Below the pieces are notes generated by a model. The model was not told where the DNA came from and made no database searches. It saw only the letters and a program-made list of their open reading frames with translations. A DNA stretch of 64,000 bases from a bacterium (GTDB lineage Bacteria > Planctomycetota > Planctomycetia > Planctomycetales > Planctomycetaceae): contig WGMU01000024.1 of assembly GCA_016124895.1 (NCBI GenBank), forward strand, positions 1-64,000, in the 5' to 3' direction. Every line of letters starts with the position of its first letter. Positions within the stretch are counted from its first letter, which is position 1. The position numbers and the translations under genes were made by a program. This document shows positions 16,950-27,179 of this stretch, in pieces.

Positions 16950-18977
16950 TTAGAGCAGAACGTCGTCGTCGGAAAGGTCGCTCAGCACGTCATTGCCGGC
17001 GCCGCCATCGATTGTGTCGCTGCCAGGACCGCCGATCAGCGTGTCATCACCGTCGCCTCCGGTCAGCACATCGAGCCCGACGCCTCCTGAGATCGAATCC
17101 CGGTCGCCATCCAGGAAATCGTTTCCGCTGCCGCCATCGAGAACGTCGTTGTCTCCGGTACCAAGCAGCACGTCGTCGCCACCGTTACCGATCAACGTGT
17201 CGTTGCCGTTGCTGCCTCGCAGTGTGTCGTTGCCGGCTCCGTCGACAAATCGATCATTCCCACGGCCGCCGATATACAGAATCGCGAAGTCGGGATTGGT
17301 GATCCCGGACGCGTCGATGTTGTCGTCGAAGCTGTAGCCGTTGACCCGGATCATCTCCACGCAGACGTAGTCGCCCTCGACAATAACACCGCTCTTGTCA
17401 GGACTGTCGGTGAGTGTGGCGTTCTGCAGGCTGTAAGCGGTCTGATCGTAACCCGAGTCCCCAATGAGTCGGTCTCGTCCTGAGTTGCCATACAGCGAAT
17501 CGTTGCCGTTACCACCGCGAACCGTGTCCTGCCCTCCGCCGCCAAAGATGGAATCATCGCCGGCATTTCCGTAGATCACGTCGTTATCGTTGCCGCCGTA
17601 GACGGTATCGCCGCCTGGCCCGGCATAAATCGAATCTTCTCCTGCATCGCCTGCAATGAAGTCCTCGCCGTCTCCCCCTTCAATGAAGTCATTGCCGGCA
17701 TCGCCGTACAGAGAATCGGACAGGCTGGAGCCGCGGATGACGTCGTCGCCGACGCAGCCGTAGGCCACCAGTTCCGTTCCCGCTGCGCCGATGATTGTGT
17801 CGTTTCCAGCGTTGCCGAAGACCGTATTCGCCAGTCCGCCGCCAGTGAACCGGTCATTTCCGCCTTTGCCATGAAACACGATCGCGGTGATGGGTGATAC
17901 GGCCGACGCGTCCACGATGTCGTCTCCGTTTGTTCCACGAATCACAATGACGGCGTCAGTGACAAGATCTCCGTTAACCAGCGTGCCGTTCTGATACTGA
18001 CCCGCGTCGCTGCCGCTGACGAGTGTCAGGTTGCGGGATGAGACCGGAGCGATATTCGCTCCGGCACCGCCACGGAGGTTGTCGATGCCGCCATTTCCAT
18101 ACATGACATCGTCGCCACTGCCGGCGTGAACCAGGTCGCAGCCTGAGCCGCCCATCATGGTGTCGTCACCCCCCTGGCCGAACAGTGAATCGTTCCCGGC
18201 GCCGCCGCGCACAACATCCGAACCTGCCCCCGCCTGAATCGTGTCAGCTCCCGCCCCACCTGAGATCACATCCGCGCCCGCGAAGGTTTCAATCGAGTCT
18301 CGCCCCATCCCTCCGAATACCGTATCGGGACCGTTGGTCCCCAGGACTGTGTCCCGGCCAGCTCCGGCATCGATCTCGCTGGAATCGCTGCCCTGAACGT
18401 CGATCAGGTCGTTACCGTCGCTGCCAAAAACCTTCGCCAGGTGGCCTGCCAGATCAGTCAGCGTGTCGGCACCCAGCGAACCGAGCAATGTGTCGTTGCC
18501 AGCTCCACCGTCGAGCGTGTCTGAAACTCGACCTCCGTTAATCCGGTCGTTGCCGTCCCCACCGCTGATCCGGTTGGGGATGTTCGCAGCGCCGGAGATA
18601 CGGTCGGCACCATCGCCACCATCAACGGAGATCTGCAGCAGACCAGGCAGAAAGACGGCGTTCAGCTTGTGCAGGTCGATTACGTCCTGGTCTGGACTGC
18701 CAGTCACTCGAATCTCGGTCAGCGGTAGCCCCGACGCCAGAATCTCACCGTTGACAGTGATGTTCGAGTCGCTGTCGACTCCAAATGTCAGTTCGCCACT
18801 GCCCGAGACGCTCAGAACGGTACCGGCAACTGAAGACGACAAAACGGTCAGTAACTGACGCGGTTCGAGTGCTTCCAGCCACCGTGACCAAATCCTCTGA
18901 CCGCGATGTCTGCGGCGACGCGGCCACCGCGGCCGGAGCTGGAACAGATCGGTGAAACGAAATCCCACACGTTTCAT
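16950..18977 (-). CDS. Secreted calcium-binding (RTX/hemolysin-type) repeat protein
   Basis: The 675-residue protein begins with an arginine-rich N-terminus (RPRWPRRRRHRGQRIW) followed by LEALEPRQLLT, the LEPR motif that marks exported planctomycete adhesin-like proteins. From about residue 125 nearly the whole sequence is GGxGxDxxx nonapeptides in several blocks (GGDGNDRINGG, GGAGNDTLLGSLGADTLT, GGSGNDFLDGD), interrupted by short spacers containing DGVIVEGDYV-like or SGVIVEGD strands. It probably folds as calcium-loaded parallel beta-rolls outside the cell, in matrix or adhesion. The start is the ATG at 18977. No type I secretion genes are adjacent. Confidence 0.85.
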   Translation of the reverse strand: MKRVGFRFTDLFQLRPRWPRRRRHRGQRIWSRWLEALEPRQLLTVLSSSVAGTVLSVSGSGELTFGVDSDSNITVNGEILASGLPLTEIRVTGSPDQDVIDLHKLNAVFLPGLLQISVDGGDGADRISGAANIPNRISGGDGNDRINGGRVSDTLDGGAGNDTLLGSLGADTLTDLAGHLAKVFGSDGNDLIDVQGSDSSEIDAGAGRDTVLGTNGPDTVFGGMGRDSIETFAGADVISGGAGADTIQAGAGSDVVRGGAGNDSLFGQGGDDTMMGGSGCDLVHAGSGDDVMYGNGGIDNLRGGAGANIAPVSSRNLTLVSGSDAGQYQNGTLVNGDLVTDAVIVIRGTNGDDIVDASAVSPITAIVFHGKGGNDRFTGGGLANTVFGNAGNDTIIGAAGTELVAYGCVGDDVIRGSSLSDSLYGDAGNDFIEGGDGEDFIAGDAGEDSIYAGPGGDTVYGGNDNDVIYGNAGDDSIFGGGGQDTVRGGNGNDSLYGNSGRDRLIGDSGYDQTAYSLQNATLTDSPDKSGVIVEGDYVCVEMIRVNGYSFDDNIDASGITNPDFAILYIGGRGNDRFVDGAGNDTLRGSNGNDTLIGNGGDDVLLGTGDNDVLDGGSGNDFLDGDRDSISGGVGLDVLTGGDGDDTLIGGPGSDTIDGGAGNDVLSDLSDDDVLL

Positions 18978-19503
18978 AGTGAAGCAACCGGGCGGAGGTA
19001 GTATCGAGAATGACTTTTCAGAGTTCGCGGCCTCGGTCCTGGAGGTCCACAGCCGATGAATGAGCCGGGCGCGATGACTCGATCGGGCAAGGCGTGTAGG
19101 GAACCAGAATGAGTGTCCGGACAGCGACGCGTTGCCATGACTCTTCCCGCTGTCGATGCTGATAACAAATCTCGAGTGACAATAATCTGCCAGGTTGGGC
19201 AAGCAACTGGCCGCCATGCAGCACAATCCGGGAGACCGTCAAAGCCCAGGGATCGTTGGGAGGGGAGGTGGGGTGGCAGACTCAACGCAACAGAACGCTC
19301 TGAACGAACCGTTATGCAGGAGGCGGTCGAAACAGACACCGCAGGCGATGTCGCCGGCTCAGTCACCAGCCTGGGGATTGATCCGGGCAACCGTCCGGCG
19401 CTGACGAATTGACGGAAACCCGTTAAACGCGAAACTTTACGGGAATAAGCTTCCGGCCGGACGGATCAGCACACCAGACGATGAGCTTCAGGACTGGCCT
19501 TGC
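18978..19503. other. Divergent intergenic region, no gene seen
   Basis: About 525 bases separate the divergent starts of the calcium-binding repeat protein and the ECF sigma gene. Frames here have no homology or plausible start signals. It presumably contains both promoters, but I cannot point to convincing -35/-10 or ECF-type boxes. Confidence 0.5.
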
Positions 19504-19992
19504 GTGGACATTTCAGCGCTCGTTGAACAGAACTACGAAGCGGCTTACCGCTTTGCCTACCGGCTTTCCGGAACGGCTCACGAGGCGGAAGATCTGACGC
19601 AGCAGGCCTTTCTGGACGCTCAGCGGAAGCTCGACACGCTTCGAGAGTCAGACAAAGCACGCGCGTGGCTGTTCATGATCATTCGGAATCTGCATCGACG
19701 ACGGCTTCGTGACCGCGGCGTCCACCGCGAGGTTGCTGTCGATCCGTCGTTCGATGTGCCGGACCTGACCGCCACCGCAGAGGCCACCACACTGAACAGC
19801 GACTCGCTGCAGCAGGTTCTGAACGAACTGCCGGCCGAATTCCGCGATGTTCTGGTCCTGTTTTACTTTCGTGAACTGAGTTACCGGGAAATCGCCGAGC
19901 GGCTGGACGTTCCGATCGGCACGGTGATGAGCCGGTTGTCGCGTGGCAAACAACAGCTCCGTGGCCGGCTCAGTCTTGATGGATTTCCCTGA
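19504..19992 (+). CDS. ECF RNA polymerase sigma factor
   Basis: The 162-residue protein starts at a GTG (MDISALVEQNYEAAYRFAYR). It shows region 2 (GTAHEAEDLTQQAFLDAQRK, ARAWLFMIIRNLHRR) and region 4 (LPAEFRDVLVLFYFRELSYR, then EIAERLDVPIGTVMSRLSRG). Length and motifs are standard for SigE/RpoE-type ECF factors. A zinc-finger anti-sigma gene follows after 68 nt, and then a sulfatase-fold gene, so this heads a three-gene operon that is probably autoregulated. Confidence 0.92.
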   Translation: MDISALVEQNYEAAYRFAYRLSGTAHEAEDLTQQAFLDAQRKLDTLRESDKARAWLFMIIRNLHRRRLRDRGVHREVAVDPSFDVPDLTATAEATTLNSDSLQQVLNELPAEFRDVLVLFYFRELSYREIAERLDVPIGTVMSRLSRGKQQLRGRLSLDGFP

Positions 19993-20060
19993 TTTATTTC
20001 CTGTTCCCGGTTCTGTGTTTGACCTTCTTCGCCCGCTGTTCCCTGTTTGTTGCCGGACCA

Positions 20061-20891
20061 ATGGACTGTCAGACTGCTCTCGAAATTCTGGATTGTGTTC
20101 GACCGAAATCCAGTGACCTGGAATTGCCGGAGTTTGAGGAGGCTCGTGCGCATCTGACAGAGTGTGAGTCGTGCCGCGTCGAGTTTGATCGGCGACAGCA
20201 GTTCGACACCGAAGTCAGCCGTGTTGTTGCGGACGTCGCCGTGCCCGACTCGCTGCGAATGTCGTTGCTCGCTGCGATGCACGGCTCGGTCGCCGAGTTT
20301 GCCGCAGCCGAACCGGCTCTGCAGCCGGCTTCTGTGGCGACGGCAGCCCGGATGCCACAGGCTCCTGCAGCAGTGCGTTCACGGCGCCGAGTGAACCTTG
20401 TCGTGTCGCTGTCGGTATGCCTGGCGATCGCTGCCCTCTCGGCGTGGTTCTGGCAGCCGGGACTGCCGCTGCTTTCGCTGGCAAAGATTCAAAGTGAACT
20501 CAACCTGACGTTGTCGGATGCTGAGTTTGACAACGGTTTTTCCTTCAGCCTGCCGTCGTCCTGGGCGAGCAATCCGGGGTTGCGGGTTTCTGAAAAGCTG
20601 TCTGGACTGGACCTGGATGATCGTTCCGGGCACGACGCTGCGGGAGCGTATTTCGCGTTTGCTGCCGGGCGTGCTGCGCCGATCCGCGGCGTTCTGGTCG
20701 CACTGCCGACAGCCCGGATCAGTGACATACCGACAGCAACCGTGTTTGCCCGGGCGCCAGTCGCCTATCCGCAGAAGGGGATCGTTGCGACAGCCTGGCA
20801 CGAAGGCGATCTCGTTTACGTTTGCTTCGTGTCGGGTAGTGCCGCTCAACTGGAGTGGGTTCAGCACGGCATGACGGGGTCCGCGGCGTAA
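20061..20891 (+). CDS. Zinc-finger anti-sigma factor
   Basis: The 276-residue protein has the ZAS anti-sigma signature near its N-terminus: Cys3, then His31-xxx-Cys35-xx-Cys38 (HLTECESC). A membrane segment (VNLVVSLSVCLAIAALSAWF, about residues 113-133) follows, and then a periplasmic domain of about 140 residues. It should bind and hold the preceding ECF sigma until an envelope signal releases it. The ATG at 20061 is preferred to an in-frame TTG at 20019 because it begins the motif-bearing region. Its TAA shares one base with the ATG of the next gene. Confidence 0.85.
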   Translation: MDCQTALEILDCVRPKSSDLELPEFEEARAHLTECESCRVEFDRRQQFDTEVSRVVADVAVPDSLRMSLLAAMHGSVAEFAAAEPALQPASVATAARMPQAPAAVRSRRRVNLVVSLSVCLAIAALSAWFWQPGLPLLSLAKIQSELNLTLSDAEFDNGFSFSLPSSWASNPGLRVSEKLSGLDLDDRSGHDAAGAYFAFAAGRAAPIRGVLVALPTARISDIPTATVFARAPVAYPQKGIVATAWHEGDLVYVCFVSGSAAQLEWVQHGMTGSAA

Positions 20892-22330
20892 TGAAAGTCG
20901 TCGTTCTCACGTTCGACCGACTGCCCGCGAGCCTGCTGGGCTGTTACGGCAACGAATGGGTCGAGACCCCGCACTTTGACCGGCTGGCAGCCGAGTCGAC
21001 GGTTTTTCCCTCGACCTTCGTTGAGATCCCCGGTGTGGCCGGGCCCGAACATCCCTGGTGGACTGGCCGATTTGAGTTCTTCCAGGGCGTTTCAGATGGT
21101 GCGCCAAGCGGCCGGCCGATGTCCCTGTTTGGGCAGCTCACTGCGGCGGGAATTACATTTCGCCTGCTCTCGGAGCGGGCAGACGGACTGCCGCCGCGGG
21201 GCGTCGCGAGTTCGACCGGTGAAGAGTCGAGCACTCGGGAATCAGCCAGCGCTTCTGAGTCCGCCTTCGAGATCGTTTCCGGAGACGACGGCCTCGACAT
21301 TGAACACGGCGATGTTCCGTTCGCGCGGCTGGTCCAGCGGGCGACAGAGATTCTCGACGGTCCGGCCGACGAGATCCCCGACCTGCTGTGGCTGCACTCG
21401 CGTGGAGTCCCCTCGCCGTGGTTGCCGCCGGAGTTCTTTGCCGGTCTGTATCTCGACGAACTCGAAGATCAGGACGAGTCTGAAGCGACCGGTCGCGAAA
21501 TCGCCGACGCACTGCTCGACCAGCTTCGCGACGAGCCCGACCTTGTTCGCTTGCTGCTGTCTGATCCCGACGATGATGGTGACGACGCAGCCGCCGACGC
21601 GGAATTGATCGCGACCGAACTGGGCGACCTCGGCGATCGCGTCCGCAAGTACGTCTTCGCGGGCTATGTCTCGCTGCTTGACCACTGCCTGCAGACGCTG
21701 CTGGAAACCGTCTCGCGCCGCGACGACACGCTGCTTCTCGTCACCGCGGCGGGCGGCGTCACCTTCGGCGAACGGGCGGCGTTTCTGGCCAGCGATCGGA
21801 CAGCCCGCGACCTCGCGGAAGCGGACGACGACGTCTGCGACAGTCTGCTCCGTGTGCCTCTGCTGATTCGGCCGCCGGGACCAGCGACGTTTGGCAATCG
21901 CTCGATGCAGACGGTTCTGCCTCCGGATATTTGTGCGACGCTGCTCGGAACGCTGACCGACTCCCGGCAGCCAGGGACTGGGCCGTTAACCGCTGCAGTC
22001 ACTGGCCAGCACTCTTCAACCGGAATCAATCTGCTGCCACCTTCAGCAGCCGGTCCCGAGGGTTCTGCTCCACGAACCGCTCTGCATCTTGGAGCGGCCG
22101 GGACTCTGGGGATCCGTTCCCGTGAGTGGCTGTTGACGATTCCCGACGGCCTGCAGGCCATTCGAGACGGCGCGAATCCGGACGACATTGAGGACCAGGC
22201 CGGACTGTACGCACAGCCGGATGATCGCTGGAGCCTGAACAACCTCACGCGTCAGCGGCCGGGTATCTACAGCGAACTCTTTGCCGAGTTGCGGTCGCGG
22301 ATGAGTGCTTTGAATCGAGCGGACGGATAG
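20891..22330 (+). CDS. Sulfatase-fold protein lacking catalytic residues
   Basis: The N-terminus (VVVLTFDRLPASLLGCYGN, then VETPHFDRLAAEST) and C-terminus (DDRWSLNNLTRQRPGIYSEL) match the alkaline-phosphatase/sulfatase superfamily. The catalytic parts are missing. The metal-binding DD pair is reduced to a single D (TFDR), the C/S-x-P-x-R formylglycine nucleophile is absent after FPSTF, and the usual DHG metal site reads TAAGGVTFGERAAF. The 479-residue length is typical. An acidic insertion (SDPDDDGDDAAADAE) lies in the middle. With no signal peptide it should be cytoplasmic. It is translationally coupled to the anti-sigma gene, suggesting a sensing or regulatory role rather than hydrolysis. 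Confidence 0.72.
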   Translation: MKVVVLTFDRLPASLLGCYGNEWVETPHFDRLAAESTVFPSTFVEIPGVAGPEHPWWTGRFEFFQGVSDGAPSGRPMSLFGQLTAAGITFRLLSERADGLPPRGVASSTGEESSTRESASASESAFEIVSGDDGLDIEHGDVPFARLVQRATEILDGPADEIPDLLWLHSRGVPSPWLPPEFFAGLYLDELEDQDESEATGREIADALLDQLRDEPDLVRLLLSDPDDDGDDAAADAELIATELGDLGDRVRKYVFAGYVSLLDHCLQTLLETVSRRDDTLLLVTAAGGVTFGERAAFLASDRTARDLAEADDDVCDSLLRVPLLIRPPGPATFGNRSMQTVLPPDICATLLGTLTDSRQPGTGPLTAAVTGQHSSTGINLLPPSAAGPEGSAPRTALHLGAAGTLGIRSREWLLTIPDGLQAIRDGANPDDIEDQAGLYAQPDDRWSLNNLTRQRPGIYSELFAELRSRMSALNRADG

Positions 22331-22538
22331 AAAATCGACGCCCTTTCAATCCCGCCCGAGCCGTCAACTCTGCGATGCCTTCGCGTTGATTGATTCGTCG
22401 CGAGTCCGGTCGTTACGCTGCCGCTCCGGGCGAATCTGCCACCCCGCGCTTAACTCGTCGCGGGAATGTTCTGGCCGTTTGTCTGGATACTCCGCCCACT
22501 TTCTACTTCGTCGATCAGCAGCTTCTGAGGACCTCAGC

Positions 22539-23762
22539 ATGGCCAGTGCCGCAACTCTCGCGTCGGCAGTTCTGTCGGAAACCAATGGTATTTTTCGTCT
22601 CGCGCCGAACTGGGTACCTCGATCGTTCCTGCAGCCGGGCCGCCGGCTCAAGCTGCACCCGGCTCACTATTACGCTCTCGGAATGGACCGAGGCGGCATC
22701 GACGAACGCTGGTTCGGTTCGACGACCGAAGCCGCCAACGAAAACCGAAACTGGGACGAAGGTCTCAGCTACTGCGTGACACCGTCCGGCGAAAAGTTCC
22801 TGCTGCGGGATGCCGTCGCGGAACTCGGTGCTGAAATCATTGGCGACGAGATCTGGTCGAAATACCAGAAGTGGCCGGTGTACTCGAAGTTCTTCGACAA
22901 TATGGGCCCGATCCCGCATCACATGCACCAGAACGCGGAACAGGCTGCGAAAGTCGGCCAGGAAGGCAAGCCGGAATCGTACTACTTCCCGCCGCAGTAC
23001 AATCCGACCGGCAACAACTTTCCCTACACGTTCATGGGGCTCGAACCGGGCACGACCAAAGAGCAGGTTGTGCAGTGTCTTGCCGACTGGAACAAGGGCG
23101 ACAACGGCATCCTCGATCTGTCGAAGGCGTACCGTCTGAAGCCCGGCACCGGCTGGCTGATTCCGCCGTGCGTGCTGCATGCTCCGGGCAGCCTGCTGAC
23201 CTACGAACCGCAGTGGGGCAGCGACGTCTTCGGCATGTATCAGTCCCTGGTTGAAGGCCGCATGGTGCCGCGTTCGCTGCTGACCAAGGACTTCCCGGAA
23301 GAGTTTCACGACGACAATCAGTATATGGTCGACGCTCTGGACTGGGAAAAGAACGTCGATGCGAGCTTCAAAGACAGCAACTACCTGGAGCCGGTTGTGT
23401 GCTCGGAAGGCGACGGCTTCGTCGATCGCTGGATCGTGTACGGTAAGGTCAACGGCGAGCAGCTCTTCACGGCCAAAGAACTCACCGTTCAGCCCGGCGC
23501 CAAAGTCACGATCAGGGATCCTGGTGCTTACTCGTGGATCACGACGCAGGGTGAAGGGCGTATTGGTAGCCTGAAACTGCAGACGCCGGCGATGATCATG
23601 TTCGGTGATCTGACCGAGGACGAAGTCTTCGTCACCGCCAAACGAGCCGCTGAAGGGGTCGAGTTTGAAAACACCGGCTGCGACCCGCTGGTCGGTCTCC
23701 GCTACTTCGGCCCGAACGCCCAGCCCGACGCTCCGGCAGTTGGGGCTTATAAGAATCAGTGA
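22539..23762 (+). CDS. Cupin-type protein in a sugar-metabolism cluster
   Basis: The 407-residue protein has a cupin-like metal site in PIPHHMHQN (about residues 125-133), a following LHAPGSLLTYEPQWGSD segment, and a second beta-rich half (LTVQPGAKVTIRDPGAYSWI). It resembles planctomycete cupins distantly related to mannose-6-phosphate isomerase, but it lacks enough of that signature for a firm name. It is followed by a TIM-barrel isomerase and a Gfo/Idh/MocA dehydrogenase, which suggests isomerisation or binding of a sugar or sugar acid. The ATG at 22539 is chosen because the longer upstream frame has no homology. Confidence 0.7.
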   Translation: MASAATLASAVLSETNGIFRLAPNWVPRSFLQPGRRLKLHPAHYYALGMDRGGIDERWFGSTTEAANENRNWDEGLSYCVTPSGEKFLLRDAVAELGAEIIGDEIWSKYQKWPVYSKFFDNMGPIPHHMHQNAEQAAKVGQEGKPESYYFPPQYNPTGNNFPYTFMGLEPGTTKEQVVQCLADWNKGDNGILDLSKAYRLKPGTGWLIPPCVLHAPGSLLTYEPQWGSDVFGMYQSLVEGRMVPRSLLTKDFPEEFHDDNQYMVDALDWEKNVDASFKDSNYLEPVVCSEGDGFVDRWIVYGKVNGEQLFTAKELTVQPGAKVTIRDPGAYSWITTQGEGRIGSLKLQTPAMIMFGDLTEDEVFVTAKRAAEGVEFENTGCDPLVGLRYFGPNAQPDAPAVGAYKNQ

Positions 23763-23777
23763 CTGACTGAATCTGCC

Positions 23778-23864
23778 CCGTAGCCTCGCAGGGTGCGTCT
23801 TGCCGCACCTTGCTTTTTCAACTGGCAACAGATTCTCAATGGTGCGTCGAGACGCACCCTACGG
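23778..23864. repeat. GTAG-headed palindromic repeat abutting a ribosome-binding site
   Basis: The left part (23778-23808) and the right part (23841-23864) both carry the CCGTAG...GGTGCGTC sequence in inverted orientation, with CTAC on the right end. The left arm has about eight extra bases after GTAG. The right end runs directly into ACGGAAAGG, the likely Shine-Dalgarno of the isomerase gene at 23877. It belongs to the same class as the repeats at 11578 and 34773. Confidence 0.75.
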
Positions 23865-23876
23865 AAAGGCTTCGTG

Positions 23877-24894
<1,018 letters not shown>

Positions 24895-24896
<2 letters not shown>

Positions 24897-25315
24897 GTCG
24901 GAGTTCGGAACGCGGAAGTCGGAACAATTGTGATGCGAATGGTTGAGCTGCGAGAGCGGACCAAACAGTTTGCCTTGCGGATCATCCGACTGCAGTCCGC
25001 ACTTCCGAAGAACGATGTCGGGCGAGTGATTGGAAATCAGGTGCTGCGGTCAGGAACGAGCGTAGCAGCCAATCTACGAGAGGCTTCGCGTGCCCGTTCC
25101 GACGCTGAATTTATTGCAAAACTGGGGATCGTTGAGCAGGAACTGGATGAAACGGCACTCTGGCTGGAATTACTCGTCGAGTCGGGTACGGTTTCCGGCA
25201 CACGGCTTGAATCTCTCCAACAGGAAGCCGATGAGTTGATTCGCGTTATTGTCGCATCGATCAAGACAGCGAAGCGGAAACGCTAATCCGACTTCCGCGT
25301 TCCGAATTCCGACTT
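24895..25315. mobile_element. 421-bp element: four-helix-bundle gene between 29-nt inverted repeats
   Basis: The left arm (24895-24923) and right arm (25287-25315) are inverted repeats matching at 28 of 29 positions (the difference is at 24903). Each arm is built of GTCGGA and TTCGGAACG units. The left arm starts inside the stop codon of the isomerase gene, and the right arm begins immediately after the stop codon of the enclosed gene. The element therefore splits what would otherwise be a continuous isomerase-dehydrogenase operon. Four-helix-bundle genes are known from intervening sequences in 23S rRNA genes, but no rRNA is present here. Mobility is inferred from structure alone. No transposase is encoded. 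Confidence 0.72.
24933..25286 (+). CDS. Four-helix-bundle protein (S23/IVP family)
   Basis: This 117-residue protein belongs to the four-helix-bundle (formerly S23 ribosomal) family. The signature is the run LPKNDVGRVIGNQVLRSGTS with VAANLREASRARSDAEFIAK, then EQELDETALWLELLVESG. Such proteins occur as intervening-sequence proteins and are related to the Avd accessory protein of diversity-generating retroelements. No reverse transcriptase or variable repeat is seen nearby. ATG codons at 24933 and 24942 and a GTG at 24930 are all possible starts. Composition is lower in GC than its neighbours. It fills almost the whole space between the two inverted repeats. Confidence 0.9.
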   Translation: MRMVELRERTKQFALRIIRLQSALPKNDVGRVIGNQVLRSGTSVAANLREASRARSDAEFIAKLGIVEQELDETALWLELLVESGTVSGTRLESLQQEADELIRVIVASIKTAKRKR

Positions 25316-25354
25316 TAGACCACTAACGGCGGAAATGCCGAAGGGAGAACAAGC

Positions 25355-26494
25355 ATGACCAGGAAACCCCTCAACATCGGACTCGTCGGCTATGGTTTTA
25401 TGGGCCGGACTCACTCGAACGGCTACAAGCGGGTCAACGACTTTTTTCCGGACGTCGAGTACCGTCCGGTCCTGAAAGCGATCTGCGGCCGCAACCAGGA
25501 AAAGACAGCAGCCTTTGCTGAGCAGTGGGGGTACGAGTCAGTCGAGTCGGACTGGAAGGCTCTGATCGCGCGCGACGATATCGACGCCATCGATATCTGC
25601 ACGCCGAACGATACTCACGCGGAGATCGCCATCGCCGCTGCCGAAGCCGGCAAGATGGTGCTCTGTGAAAAACCGCTGGCTCGAACCACCGCGGAAAGCC
25701 TGCCAATGGTGGAGGCTGTCGAGAAAGCCGGCGTCGCCAACACCGTGTGGTACAACTACCGCCGCGTGCCGGCGGTGACGCTGGCGAAGCAGATCATCGA
25801 CTCCGGCAAACTCGGGAAGATCTTTCACTATCGCGCCAACTTCCTGCAGGACTGGACGATCTCCGAAGACCTGCCGCAGGGCGGTGCTGCTCTGTGGCGA
25901 CTCGACGCTCAGGCGGCCGGCTCTGGCGTGACCGGCGACCTGCTGGCGCACTGTATCGACACCGCGATCTGGCTGAACGGTGGCATCAAAGATGTCTCGG
26001 CCATGACGGAAACGTTTATCAAAGAACGCGTCCACACCGCGACCGGTCAGAAGCAGGCCGTGACGATCGACGACGCCTGCATTTTTCACTGTCACTTTAA
26101 CAACGGCTCGCTGGGTCTGTTCGAGTCAACTCGTTATGCGCGCGGTCACAAGGCACTGTACACGCTGGAGATCAATGGCGAACACGCGTCGATCCGCTGG
26201 GACCTGCACGACCTGAATCGGCTGGAGTTCTTCGATCACAGCGACGAAGGCATCGTCCGCGGCTGGCGGAGCGTCCATGTAACCGACGGTGACCAGCCCT
26301 ACATGGATAAGTGGTGGGTGCCGGGTCTGTGCATTGGTTATGAGCACACCTTCGTGCATCAGGTCGCCGACTTCCTCGCGTCACTGACGAGCGGCGAGCC
26401 GTGCAGCCCGACGTTCCGCGACGCCCTCGAAACTGCGAAGGTCTGCGACGCGGTCCTGGCGAGTGCGGCAGACGGATCGTGGAAGACGATCTGA
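25355..26494 (+). CDS. Gfo/Idh/MocA family oxidoreductase
   Basis: The 379-residue protein has the N-terminal Rossmann motif ([19 protein letters not shown]), the active-site EKP motif in [11 protein letters not shown], and the family C-terminal alpha/beta domain. It should be an NAD(P)-dependent dehydrogenase of a sugar, inositol or related polyol, working with the cupin and TIM-barrel isomerase upstream. The ATG at 25355 follows AGGGAGAAC. The only thing between it and the isomerase gene is the repeat-bounded element. Confidence 0.92.
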   Translation: MTRKPLNIGLVGYGFMGRTHSNGYKRVNDFFPDVEYRPVLKAICGRNQEKTAAFAEQWGYESVESDWKALIARDDIDAIDICTPNDTHAEIAIAAAEAGKMVLCEKPLARTTAESLPMVEAVEKAGVANTVWYNYRRVPAVTLAKQIIDSGKLGKIFHYRANFLQDWTISEDLPQGGAALWRLDAQAAGSGVTGDLLAHCIDTAIWLNGGIKDVSAMTETFIKERVHTATGQKQAVTIDDACIFHCHFNNGSLGLFESTRYARGHKALYTLEINGEHASIRWDLHDLNRLEFFDHSDEGIVRGWRSVHVTDGDQPYMDKWWVPGLCIGYEHTFVHQVADFLASLTSGEPCSPTFRDALETAKVCDAVLASAADGSWKTI

Positions 26495-26568
26495 GCCCTG
26501 CAACTCGGATGGCACGCTGAACTGAGCGGCCCTATACTCGCTCAGTCTAATCCGACCAACTCAACACT

Positions 26569-26603
26569 GGCGGTCGAGCTGAACTGTCATCGGCTCGACC
26601 GCC
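26569..26603 (+). terminator. Stem-loop after the sugar cluster, possible terminator
   Basis: A perfect 11-bp stem, GGCGGTCGAGC (26569-26579) with GCTCGACCGCC (26593-26603), encloses a 13-nt loop about 75 nt after the dehydrogenase stop. The following sequence is only moderately T-rich (ATGCTGTTGCG), so it may end transcription weakly or work with Rho. Confidence 0.5.
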
Positions 26604-26672
26604 ATGCTGTTGCGCCTCGAATAACGGCAACACGACTCAGAAGTTTTACGCTCAACAGATTGGAGCAGTCCG

Positions 26673-27149
26673 ATGCCCGAACCTATTTCCAAAGAAGGCT
26701 ACGACAAAATCCGCGAAGAGATTCGCCGTCTCGAAGAAGATGAGATGCCGAAGATCGCGCAGAACATTGCCGAAGCCCGCGCCGAAGGCGACCTCAAGGA
26801 AAACGCCGAATACCACGGTCAGCGCGAAGCTCAGGGGCTGATGCAGGCCAAGATCAACCAGCTCAAGACGAAGCTGGCGAACTGCTCGATCGTCGACAAG
26901 ACGACGTTGCCCAAAGGCGAGGTCACGTTCGGATCGCTGGTCACCGTCAAGGATCTCGAACTCGACGACCTGGAGAAGTACGAATTCGTCGGTCCGGGCG
27001 AAGAGGACTACACCGGCGACGTCATGAAGATTCTGACCAGCAGCCCGCTGGCCAGCTCGCTCGTCGGCAAGAAAGTCGGCGACCGCGTTGAGGTTGAGGT
27101 TCCCAGCGGAATGCTCAAACTGGAAATCGTCGAGATCGTCGATCCGTAG
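26673..27149 (+). CDS. greA: Transcription elongation factor GreA
   Basis: The 158-residue protein has the standard GreA layout. The N-terminal coiled coil carries the acidic tip ([20 protein letters not shown]) that enters the RNA polymerase secondary channel and restarts backtracked complexes. The C-terminal FKBP-like domain follows ([13 protein letters not shown], ...[20 protein letters not shown]). Length and motifs are normal. An upstream GGAG supports the ATG. It sits alone between the sugar cluster and the PQQ-propeller gene. Confidence 0.97.
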   Translation: MPEPISKEGYDKIREEIRRLEEDEMPKIAQNIAEARAEGDLKENAEYHGQREAQGLMQAKINQLKTKLANCSIVDKTTLPKGEVTFGSLVTVKDLELDDLEKYEFVGPGEEDYTGDVMKILTSSPLASSLVGKKVGDRVEVEVPSGMLKLEIVEIVDP

Positions 27150-27179
27150 TCCAACCGCCAGTCTCACGAGACCCCGCCC

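Noticed and set aside
16950-18977. Possible CRISPR array suggested by short repeated units
   Set aside because: The repeats are coding GGxGxDxxx units that vary and have no constant-length spacers.
22515-23828. 437-codon open frame on the minus strand
   Set aside because: Opposite the cupin gene, which has clear metal-site motifs; no motif in the opposite frame.
24933-25286. Four-helix-bundle gene as part of an rRNA intervening sequence or diversity-generating retroelement
   Set aside because: No rRNA sequence, reverse transcriptase or template/variable repeat is present nearby, so I treat it as a separate element.
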